Assembly: GCA_002690445.1 (NCBI GenBank) | Contig: NZER01000067.1 | Span: forward strand, 4,730 to 10,236 | Length of the DNA stretch: 5,507 nt | Direction: 5' to 3' | Source of the DNA: Candidatus Pacearchaeota archaeon | GTDB lineage: Archaea > Nanoarchaeota > Nanoarchaeia > Pacearchaeales > GW2011-AR1 | Shown: piece after piece, positions 1 to 5,507 of the stretch | Layout of the letters: the number at the start of each line of letters is the position of its first letter | Numbering within the stretch: position 1 is the stretch's first letter | The notes under the pieces: generated by a model | Told to the model about the DNA's origin: nothing | Seen by the model: only the letters and a program-made list of their open reading frames with translations | The model's database searches: none | Translations under genes and position numbers: made by a program

Positions 1-3000
1 CAAACGCTTGCTCAAAACCGTCGAAGCCTAACATTTCTTCGAACACTAAGACATCCGCCAGTGTAACAGTACCCCCACGAAGTGGTGCTATATTACCCTT
101 CATATCATACTCACCCTTACTCCACTTCAGCTTTATCTCATCAAATCTCTCCAAGCTTGTTTTCTCTCTAGTCAGCCCTTCAGGTGATTGCCTTACGAAC
201 ATATCATACCATATTTGCCTGTTTTCTTTCTGACCCTTCGTACTTGACCAGTTTGCTCGATTAAAGAAAACGTCTTCTATCTCTGCCTGAATATCAGCAT
301 CCGTTTTTAGTTGACCGAATCTTTCCCATGCCTCTATACTTCTTCCTAGTGCTACCCTTTCGTCCAATTCTGCATCCTCATCTCGTTGGTCAACGGGTCT
401 GCTTTCTTGTTCCTTTAGTAAATCATCCATCGCACCTTCTGTGGGTGGGGGTGTATCCGGACGGGCATCTTTCCGGGTCTGTTTGTTAAGTTTCTTCATC
501 TCCCTAACAAAGTCAAAATAAGGCGTTCTTAGGAATTTCGCCATGTTCCCTGTCTGTAGCATACCTTTGTTTTGCGACCTGTCCCACCCATTACCTATAC
601 CAGACATACCAGCAAATACTAAAGCTTTTTGCATAGTTGATTGCGGCCCAGCAGTGTTCCACCCCAATTTCACGAGTCTATCCAAATCATTCATTGTATT
701 CTCAAATATAGTACTTTGGCTTTGACCGCCTCTAGATGTCAAACCGGTAGGTTGTTCGGTCACTTCATCTATCTCACCTTGGTCTAACTGATCTATTTGC
801 TCTTGATGCCGCTCTTTAAACTTTCCTATAAGCGTCATCATGTCGTCCCTTGTCATAATCTCATGCAACGCATCATTTAATGTGTTCGCCTCAGAATTGA
901 GCATATCATCTAACGCTCTATTGTCAGCGTCACTTTCAGTCATTGGGAATGAACCCCGCGTAATTATTGGTCTGCCTCGTTGTAAATCCTCAACTACATC
1001 CCCAACCATTCCCTGTAACGCCAGTACATCATCGAAAGTTGGAGATGGGTTACGTATCAAGGCGGCTACTTCACCTATTAAATCTTCAAGTTGGTCTGCC
1101 CCCACTCTACCACTCCCATAATCTATCTGATAAGCGAGTGATTTTAGTTGAGTAATAATACCTGTATTAAAGTCGTAGGCTAACGACCCCCTCACAAAAT
1201 CTCTAGGATTTGCAGGTGTCCCCGTCCACCCGACAGCATCATCACCCATTGTAAAACCTATCGTATAATCACCTATAGGATTTCCGTAGGCATCCACATT
1301 AGTGAACTGGTAGGTTGGCTCCTCCGTCTCCATATCAGTTGCTGGCCCTCGTTTCATATCAAATTCTTTATCCAGATTAAAATCTATATTATGTACTAGC
1401 TTAAAGTGTGGTGTTTGCCTATTTAGCATGTCTATAGTCTGTTGAGCCATTTCAGACTTCGGCCCCCAGAGTTGCCACTCATTTCGAGGGGTAGTCATGA
1501 ACGTATTAACATGTGCTAAGGTAACACCATCAGGATTCTCCTCTGTTGCAATCTTATTGTTTTTTGGAGCTTTGGCTAAAACCTCCTCACTTGTAAACCC
1601 TTTAGCCCCTTCCTTTATCTTTCGAGTTATATAATCAAAGACATCCTGCGGCTTAGGCGTTTGTGCTATATTCATCGGAGTGTTATTATGTGCTCCCATT
1701 CTAGTCTTCGCCCCCTGATCTTCGGCATCAACGGGTACTATATTACCTTTATCATCTTCCATATAAAATGTACCAGTCATGTTTCGTGGTATAAGGGTAC
1801 CTGATTGCCCTCCCGCCCGAATTCGATCTGATGTCCAACCTTTCTCAAGTGCATCCCGCACCCCATCTGTCATTATATCTATGTATCCTTCTGGGGTATC
1901 CATCATAAACCAAAGTTTAGAGGTATTGGCTGCTGTTAGAAAATCTTCTGTCTGAGGTATCAAGGATTCCACGGCTTCAGACATAGTTTGACCGGCCCTG
2001 TCATAGGGTTCACCGGCTTCGCCCAGTAAGTTTAACTGAGATCGGTCTGGGGCATACATACCTTCGAGGCGAGCACCTCTTGCTAATTCGTCCACATCTC
2101 GTCTTCCATGGGGGCCTTGCTTTGCTGCTTCAATTCTTGCTGCCCTCGCTCTACTTTCTGCTTCTGGAGATAATGCTATCATCTTCGTTTGATCTGCATC
2201 CAGTGGTAGTATATTCCCATCAGCATCCGTCTTTGGTTCTGTTAAAGCTCTAAATTCGTCTGCGGCAGTTTGGTTAGCAACCGCCATTTCTGACTCGTAG
2301 CCCAAAGGCATTTCAACATCATCCGCAGAGGGTAGTAGTTCAATCCTACCTCTATCGCCAAAAGTTACAAAATCATTTTCATCATAAGTAATATTTAGAG
2401 CCTCAGATAAATTTTCTCCGAATTTAAAACGTGGGTCTGTTGGAGAAATATTCCTTGCTTCTAGCTCTTCTTTAAAAGCTTGTGCGATTAGCTCCGGACT
2501 AAACCCAGCCTTTGGGTTCCAATCAGGTATATGATAAACTACATCTTTTCTGACTACATTCCCATCTGCATCTTCGCGTGTTTTTCGACTACCTTTTCCC
2601 AACGCATAGTGAATGAACTGCCGTATGTTTGATCGCACATCCCCATCTTCATGCGTAATGTGGTCAATCCCATACCTGCCGTCCGGTGATGTTTCCATAG
2701 TAACTAAGCAATATGTATCAGACTCTGCTGGATCACCCGATCCGTCACGAAGCTCACTTACAATCATTCCTTGAGCATTTTCGCTTTTCACCTTAGGGGA
2801 GTGCCACGACTGATATGGGTGTCCGTGATGTCTAGCTGCCAATTCCCCATTTGGAGTTGCCCAACCATCCATTACACCATCACCGGGAGTATCAGCTACC
2901 CAGATATGGATTTTATCATCATCCTCTACATCCCGTCTTTCCACAAGGGGCATATCAGGGAACTCATAATTTACACTAGCGAATTGATTCTCTGTCCGCT

Positions 3001-3121
3001 CGTTCCCTTTTAACTCACCAGCTTCCCTAAACTTTCTTAAATCAGTGGGGTTTATTTTATCCACTCCAAATGACTTGTCACCTTCCAGACCTAAAGCTTC
3101 ATCTATCTCTCCCACTAAATC
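1..3121 (-). other. Unassigned C-terminal portion of the giant protein
   Basis: Residues about 661-1700 show no family I can name. In order I see: a His/Asp/Gly-rich segment (about 735-820, including RHHGHP at 757-762, W766-H767 and DHITHEDG with H814 and H817); a basic stretch around GKGSRK followed by DADGNV (N848); an Ala/Arg-rich helical region just before 1000; a mixed region with W and F clusters around DDKGNI (N1120) and DAYGNP (N1274); an acidic helical region (about 1330-1450) with a Q/E-rich helix after MMTLIGKFKERHQ (M1421); a linker DTPPPTEG (PPP 1551-1553); and a charged helical region ending near DMKGNI (N1670). No transmembrane or coiled-coil heptads stood out. It may hold further effector domains or a packaging segment. 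Confidence 0.6.
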
Positions 3122-5101
3122 TGGAGCCGCATCCGCTAAACCTCTCGCTAAAACCTGTATCTGCCAAGAACGTGCGCCTCTATTTTCCCACGAACCACCC
3201 GTTTGATCATCTGTCGGCCCTGTTCGTTTTAGGTCTTTTGACCCTTTTCCAAAAACATTATGCTCTAAACTTGCTAAATATTTAAGGGCTGCTAGTCCGG
3301 GTGGATCACCCTTATAGGCATCCATCCCTCGTCGTACTAACTCTATTGCTAGTTGTGGGTACGTCCTAAATTTCACTGCGTTTAGTTCCGCCATCTTAGC
3401 CATCCGTTTCTTACCACCCGGATCAGTTAGGAAATCAGGTTGTTCCTCAAACGGTTTTGGAAGACCTAGTTGCTTATGCCAATTCCCTCCCCCGATTATC
3501 CTAGAGTAAGCATGTTCTAGGTCTTCAAACTCTTCTTCTTCCCCCTCATTATTTACAGCTACGATGGGGTAATCTCTCATTCCCTTCCCAACCTTAGTTA
3601 ATTCTTCTTTACTTCTTACTGTCCAATGAGAGAGGGCAGCTAGGAAAGGATCAGTGGAAGTCGAAGCTACATTATTTTCCTCGAAGGGTTGTAATGTAGG
3701 TTTACCCGGACGGATTACCTCGAAACCAGTAGCTCTGGCTGTTCTGGTTGCGTTGGCGGTTCCACCACCACCCGGAAAAGCTATTACACGAACTTGCTGC
3801 TTCTCCCCTGCATAACGTTTAAGGTCATCAAGACTATGACCCCCTATAGAATTAGGGAGGTCGTCCCCATCTCTAAGCTTCTGTAATACTGAAATCATCT
3901 GGGAGTTCCGTTGGAACCCAGCACGACTATTGTACGGCCCATCATCATACCAACCTGCTGGCATCTTCTTAGTTTTAATCTTTAGCTCTTTAGCCGCTCG
4001 TTCTGTTAAAGTATCTGCCCCGTCAGCATCTCCATGGATAATAAGTCGGGGCCTTGGTCGCAAAGCTGCTATTTGATCCATAACTATCTGAAAATTTTCG
4101 TTATTGTCCGCAAAAGTCTTAGGGCGACCGCCTGTAGTAAACAATATGCCCCCGGTCTCTGAACTATTATCGTCCGGGTTATCTCCCTCTGCTTTGAATA
4201 TATCTACTAATACACCCATATCCTCTATAGATTTATTTAGGTTAAATCCTTCAGCATGTTTAGTTATTGCCTGTTGTACCGCACGAACCAGAGTCTCTGA
4301 CTCAGGTATCATGAATTTTGTGTAATCTTTGACTAAGCCTTGGTTATAGATTTGGTCACCTAACATAACCCCGGCTGCGTGGTCGGTAGGATAGTGTAAT
4401 CCTGCAATCAGTCTATGCAACCCTATCGCAGCCCCCATCTCCTCGAACTCATCAGCATAATCTGGATACCTGTCCCCAAGAGCTTTACCAATAACTCGCC
4501 CAGCAGTTGAATGTCCACTGGGATAGGAGGGGGTGTTGGCTGACTCAGCCTCATGAGAAATTAATTCTAAGTCTTTTTGAGCAGCTAGTTGTTTAGGACG
4601 GGGACGATTGAACATATACTTAAACCGCATGGTAAGAGCATTTATATCATCTAATAAGATTCGTAGAAATGTTTCGTCCACGGGTAAGTGATGTACTTCT
4701 GTGAATCGAAGGAAAGGCTCAAGTAAATCTTTATCCTCTTCTTTAATACTGCGTACTGTATCAGAATTTTCAGATAGTTTCCTAAGCATCCGTATAAATT
4801 TTAATTCGGTATCAACTTCATCAGAGGAATTATTAAAGGGTTTGGGGACTGATAGATCGCTAAAGTCAGTTTGTAGTAACTTCAACTTAGCAGTCATAAG
4901 CTTAAAATCGTCAGTAGTAGGTTGACCGTACTTTAAATCATTAATATGAAATATATTATTACGTTTATTATTAGAGTTTAGATATCCTCGTAATTCTTCT
5001 ACTGGGTCATCTTTTTTGGCGAGCAAATTAAAAGCAGCTAAATTATTTCTTTGCTGTCGTTCCATAAGGATAAACTGTTTTAAGTCATTAACTTTGGGCA
5101 T
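1..5101 (-). CDS. Giant multidomain phage protein (PAP2 phosphatase + SLOG/DUF2493 + NADAR-like), 3' end outside window
   Basis: An open frame of 1,700 complete codons runs from ATG 5101-5099 to the left edge without a stop, so the C-terminus is missing. The start (MPKVNDLKQF) is chosen because an in-frame TAA lies three codons upstream and it is the first Met; AAGGA at 5119-5115 is a possible but distant (13 nt) ribosome site. Met13 is the next candidate and has no ribosome site. Visible domains: PAP2 phosphatase (about 105-256), DUF2493-type SLOG (about 318-466), and a NADAR-like region (about 484-660). Residues 661-1700 match no family I recognise; they are mostly hydrophilic, contain a His-rich patch (758-767), D-x-x-G-N motifs around N848, N963, N1120, N1274 and N1670, and a PPP linker (1551-1553). 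I saw no membrane segment or signal peptide and only one Cys (C798). Combining several small-molecule enzyme or ligand domains in one huge chain after a holin fits the phage 'polyvalent protein' class, probably virion-packaged; that role is inferred. A structural or internal virion protein carrying enzymatic domains is the alternative. Confidence 0.9.
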   Translation of the reverse strand, partial: MPKVNDLKQFILMERQQRNNLAAFNLLAKKDDPVEELRGYLNSNNKRNNIFHINDLKYGQPTTDDFKLMTAKLKLLQTDFSDLSVPKPFNNSSDEVDTELKFIRMLRKLSENSDTVRSIKEEDKDLLEPFLRFTEVHHLPVDETFLRILLDDINALTMRFKYMFNRPRPKQLAAQKDLELISHEAESANTPSYPSGHSTAGRVIGKALGDRYPDYADEFEEMGAAIGLHRLIAGLHYPTDHAAGVMLGDQIYNQGLVKDYTKFMIPESETLVRAVQQAITKHAEGFNLNKSIEDMGVLVDIFKAEGDNPDDNSSETGGILFTTGGRPKTFADNNENFQIVMDQIAALRPRPRLIIHGDADGADTLTERAAKELKIKTKKMPAGWYDDGPYNSRAGFQRNSQMISVLQKLRDGDDLPNSIGGHSLDDLKRYAGEKQQVRVIAFPGGGGTANATRTARATGFEVIRPGKPTLQPFEENNVASTSTDPFLAALSHWTVRSKEELTKVGKGMRDYPIVAVNNEGEEEEFEDLEHAYSRIIGGGNWHKQLGLPKPFEEQPDFLTDPGGKKRMAKMAELNAVKFRTYPQLAIELVRRGMDAYKGDPPGLAALKYLASLEHNVFGKGSKDLKRTGPTDDQTGGSWENRGARSWQIQVLARGLADAAPDLVGEIDEALGLEGDKSFGVDKINPTDLRKFREAGELKGNERTENQFASVNYEFPDMPLVERRDVEDDDKIHIWVADTPGDGVMDGWATPNGELAARHHGHPYQSWHSPKVKSENAQGMIVSELRDGSGDPAESDTYCLVTMETSPDGRYGIDHITHEDGDVRSNIRQFIHYALGKGSRKTREDADGNVVRKDVVYHIPDWNPKAGFSPELIAQAFKEELEARNISPTDPRFKFGENLSEALNITYDENDFVTFGDRGRIELLPSADDVEMPLGYESEMAVANQTAADEFRALTEPKTDADGNILPLDADQTKMIALSPEAESRARAARIEAAKQGPHGRRDVDELARGARLEGMYAPDRSQLNLLGEAGEPYDRAGQTMSEAVESLIPQTEDFLTAANTSKLWFMMDTPEGYIDIMTDGVRDALEKGWTSDRIRAGGQSGTLIPRNMTGTFYMEDDKGNIVPVDAEDQGAKTRMGAHNNTPMNIAQTPKPQDVFDYITRKIKEGAKGFTSEEVLAKAPKNNKIATEENPDGVTLAHVNTFMTTPRNEWQLWGPKSEMAQQTIDMLNRQTPHFKLVHNIDFNLDKEFDMKRGPATDMETEEPTYQFTNVDAYGNPIGDYTIGFTMGDDAVGWTGTPANPRDFVRGSLAYDFNTGIITQLKSLAYQIDYGSGRVGADQLEDLIGEVAALIRNPSPTFDDVLALQGMVGDVVEDLQRGRPIITRGSFPMTESDADNRALDDMLNSEANTLNDALHEIMTRDDMMTLIGKFKERHQEQIDQLDQGEIDEVTEQPTGLTSRGGQSQSTIFENTMNDLDRLVKLGWNTAGPQSTMQKALVFAGMSGIGNGWDRSQNKGMLQTGNMAKFLRTPYFDFVREMKKLNKQTRKDARPDTPPPTEGAMDDLLKEQESRPVDQRDEDAELDERVALGRSIEAWERFGQLKTDADIQAEIEDVFFNRANWSSTKGQKENRQIWYDMFVRQSPEGLTREKTSLERFDEIKLKWSKGEYDMKGNIAPLRGGTVTLADVLVFEEMLGFDGFEQAF
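3122..3652 (-). other. NADAR-like / SLOG-associated domain (tentative) within the giant protein
   Basis: Residues about 484-660 directly follow the SLOG domain and begin DPFLAALSHWT. They then show a Y-P strand, an acidic stretch leading into LEHAYS (E529, H530), a helix with AVKFRTYPQLAIELVRRG, LEHNVFG (H614), a Trp-Glu turn, and RSWQIQVLA (W646). The order E-H-x-Y, then K-F-x-x-x-P-x-L, then L-E-H resembles NADAR (YbiA-like) domains, which act on ADP-ribose derivatives; at least some remove ADP-ribose from guanine in DNA. It also resembles a conserved family I recall next to SLOG domains in cyanobacteria and phages. The match is partial: the WG-x-G signature of classic NADAR is not obvious. 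If it is real, a SLOG plus NADAR pair would point to NAD-derived nucleotide chemistry. Confidence 0.45.
3704..4150 (-). other. SLOG-superfamily (DUF2493/YspA-like) nucleotide-binding domain within the giant protein
   Basis: Residues about 318-466 follow the order of motifs of DUF2493-type SLOG (Rossmann-like) domains: a first strand ending in T-G-G-R (GGR at 324-326), the hallmark HGDADGAD starting at H356 (family H-G-x-A-x-G-A-D), PAGW ending at W384, A-G-x-x-R-N-x-x-M with R398-N399, and the phosphate-binding loop AFPGGGGTA with P443 and T448. SLOG domains bind nucleotides or NAD-derived ligands. Some, such as LOG, cleave nucleoside monophosphates, and others are ligand sensors in conflict systems. 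The distance between the R-N-x-x-M motif and the final strand is about 36 residues, much longer than I remember as usual for the family, so there is an insert. Recognition is by motif only; catalytic versus sensory function is open. Confidence 0.82.
4334..4789 (-). other. PAP2-superfamily phosphatase domain within the giant protein
   Basis: Residues about 105-256 carry the complete three-part signature of the PAP2 (type 2 phosphatidic acid phosphatase / class A acid phosphatase / vanadium haloperoxidase) superfamily. Motif 1, K-x6-RP, is K161 to R168-P169; motif 2, PSGH, is 194-197 inside YPSGHS; motif 3, R-x5-H-x3-D, is R230, H236, D240, with His rather than Ser before the Arg (HR for SR). 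In the family, H236 is the nucleophile that forms the phospho-histidine, H197 is the acid/base and D240 orients the nucleophile; all are present, so catalytic activity is plausible. I saw no strongly hydrophobic helices around the motifs, which favours the soluble acid-phosphatase-like branch over the membrane lipid-phosphatase branch. The substrate cannot be told from sequence: phospholipid, undecaprenyl diphosphate, nucleotide or other phosphomonoesters are all possible. Confidence 0.88.
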
Positions 5102-5114
5102 TTGCGATTAAACA

Positions 5115-5119
5115 TCCTT
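5115..5119 (-). promoter_or_regulatory. Possible ribosome binding site of the giant gene
   Basis: AAGGA on the minus strand, 13 nt before the ATG at 5101. The core matches the anti-Shine-Dalgarno sequence, but the spacing is longer than the usual 5-9 nt, so initiation is probably modest or helped by leader structure. An in-frame TAA lies between this site and the ATG, which rules out an upstream extension of the frame. Confidence 0.45.
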
Positions 5120-5122
5120 GCA

Positions 5123-5139
5123 AACAGGTCGTGTCTGTT
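5123..5139 (-). repeat. Short inverted repeat in the leader of the giant gene
   Basis: AACAG (5139-5135) and CTGTT (5127-5123) flank a 7-nt spacer on the minus strand, just downstream of the TATAAT and upstream of the possible AAGGA ribosome site. It could be a small leader hairpin or a repressor half-site pair. Five base pairs is near chance level, so the call rests mostly on its position. Confidence 0.22.
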
Positions 5140-5142
5140 ATT

Positions 5143-5148
5143 ATTATA
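5143..5148 (-). promoter_or_regulatory. Possible -10 promoter element upstream of the giant gene
   Basis: A perfect TATAAT sits on the minus strand in the gap between the holin gene and the giant gene, 41 nt before the start codon, which would give a short leader of about 30-35 nt. I find no convincing TTGACA-like element 16-18 nt further upstream and no extended TGn, so this may be only a partial match in an AT-rich spacer. If active, it would let the giant gene be transcribed apart from the holin. Confidence 0.3.
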
Positions 5149-5151
5149 CTC

Positions 5152-5174
5152 AAAAACTCATACTTTGAGTTCTT
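5152..5174 (-). terminator. Weak hairpin at the end of the holin gene (possible attenuator/terminator)
   Basis: On the minus strand AACTCA (5171-5166) and TGAGTT (5160-5155) can pair around the 5-nt loop AAGTA, and a G-U and two A-U pairs can extend the stem into the holin stop codon, with the run of T's forming the distal side. The stem is AT-rich and the T-run is shared with the stem, so it would be a leaky terminator at best. It could serve as partial attenuation or as a 3' end that protects the holin message. Confidence 0.3.
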
Positions 5175-5451
5175 ATTTCTTGTTTCCTAATGTTGATCCA
5201 GTCAGTAATGCCCCAAAAGCTAAGTGAAACAATCCGCCACCTTTTAGCGTAAAGGGTTCATGTTGGCTTACTAATTTTTTCAAGTACTCCATTTGCACTA
5301 ACGGGTCTTCAATCGCCTCTAAATGCTGCATGTAATCAGCTAAGTCCAGTCCCATTCTGGCAATTCCGTAATAGATAGGCACGACCATGAAGTCGTATAT
5401 ACAGATTACGAGGTAAGTAATAAGTGCCGTCCAACGCCAGTAGTCGCGCAT
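5173..5451 (-). CDS. Putative holin (92 aa, two predicted membrane helices)
   Basis: Holins form lesions in the inner membrane at the end of infection, releasing or activating the endolysin. The protein has a first hydrophobic helix at about 8-31 that contains an Asp-Phe pair (D20-F21) and P25, an amphipathic charged middle (about 32-66), and a second helix at about 68-88 built on TLKGGGLFHLAFGALL, with a short basic end (NKK). The Y-D-F...P pattern in helix 1 and the GGGLFHLAFGA motif are, from memory, typical of a small holin family widespread in phages of aquatic bacteria and gene-transfer-agent-like elements, and length fits. The start ATG (5451-5449) overlaps the preceding gene's TAA by one base (TAATG), so translation is probably coupled; a purine-rich AAGGA at 5472-5468 is 16 nt away, too far to act alone. 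No endolysin is visible in the window. Another small membrane protein cannot be excluded. Confidence 0.78.
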   Translation of the reverse strand: MRDYWRWTALITYLVICIYDFMVVPIYYGIARMGLDLADYMQHLEAIEDPLVQMEYLKKLVSQHEPFTLKGGGLFHLAFGALLTGSTLGNKK

Positions 5452-5507
5452 TAGAAGGGTATGTTTTCCTTCTTCTTTATGAATCTGTATATCGGGTCAC
5501 CTATTTT
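5451..5507 (-). CDS. C-terminal end of an unidentified upstream gene (partial)
   Basis: The first 19 codons entering from the right edge on the minus strand read KIGDPIYRFIKKKENIPF followed by TAA (5453-5451). The frame is open to the edge and its stop is fused to the holin start as TAATG, which is the arrangement expected of two genes in one operon. The visible tail is basic (three lysines in a row) and too short to identify. Position next to a holin makes a late structural or lysis gene likely, but that is inference. Chance openness of a 19-codon frame is possible; the stop/start overlap is the main support. Confidence 0.6.
   Translation of the reverse strand, partial: KIGDPIYRFIKKKENIPF

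Noticed and set aside
543..1155. Plus-strand reading frames of 60-93 codons at 543-725, 840-1121 and 967-1155
   Set aside because: They lie wholly antisense to the continuous minus-strand frame with recognisable domains, overlap each other, and their translations are Ser/Pro/Leu-rich shadows with no family signal.
2771..3285. Plus-strand frames of 71-80 codons at 2771-3013 and 3070-3285
   Set aside because: Antisense shadows of the giant gene; hydrophobic look comes from complementing Asp/Glu/Lys-rich codons, with no start-site support.
4104..4925. Plus-strand frames of 73-74 codons at 4104-4325 and 4701-4925
   Set aside because: They are opposite the SLOG/PAP2 and N-terminal coding sequence, whose motifs prove the minus strand is the coding one.
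1..5101. Frameshift, intein or selfish insertion splitting the giant gene
   Set aside because: Every motif checked from residue 161 to 1670 falls in the same frame, no stop occurs, and I saw no intein splice-junction motifs.
5101..5172. Full sigma-70 promoter before the giant gene
   Set aside because: TATAAT is perfect but no -35-like hexamer lies 16-18 nt upstream; kept only as a low-confidence -10 element.
1..5507. tRNA genes, CRISPR array, insertion sequence or attachment site
   Set aside because: No cloverleaf-like segment, no regularly spaced repeats, no transposase or terminal inverted repeats were seen, and nearly all of the window is coding.

Overview
The window looks like one end of a late-gene block of a tailed bacteriophage or prophage. 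Everything codes on the minus strand, genes are packed tightly (a 1-nt stop/start overlap, then a 71-nt gap), there is a small two-helix holin-like protein, and next to it an extremely long multidomain protein. AT-leaning codon use and the holin type suggest an environmental, perhaps marine, phage. That is an impression from memory of the families, because no host or capsid marker gene is present.

Layout in transcription order (right to left): (1) 5507-5451, the last 18 codons of an unidentified gene; (2) 5451-5173, a 92-aa holin-like protein whose ATG overlaps the previous stop codon in a TAATG; (3) 5172-5102, a short leader with a weak hairpin, a perfect TATAAT and a second small inverted repeat; (4) 5101-1, a single uninterrupted reading frame of at least 1,700 codons that runs off the left edge. 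I translated this frame codon by codon and found no stop or frameshift. All longer plus-strand reading frames are antisense shadows of it.

The giant protein is the main interest. From its N-terminus it carries a PAP2-type acid phosphatase domain with all three signature motifs (about residues 105-256), a DUF2493/YspA-like SLOG nucleotide-binding domain with an unusual internal insert (about 318-466), and a region that resembles a divergent NADAR domain or a related SLOG-associated family (about 484-660). More than 1,000 further residues I cannot assign follow; they include a His-rich segment, five D-x-x-G-N turn motifs and a Pro-rich linker. Only one cysteine occurs in the 1,700 visible residues. 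This architecture fits the 'polyvalent protein' concept: long phage or plasmid proteins that string together several effector domains and are thought to enter the new host with the DNA to counter defences or reset metabolism. That role is inference; the domain motifs are directly visible. The holin upstream places the gene in the late (lysis/structural) programme, when proteins to be packaged into virions are made.
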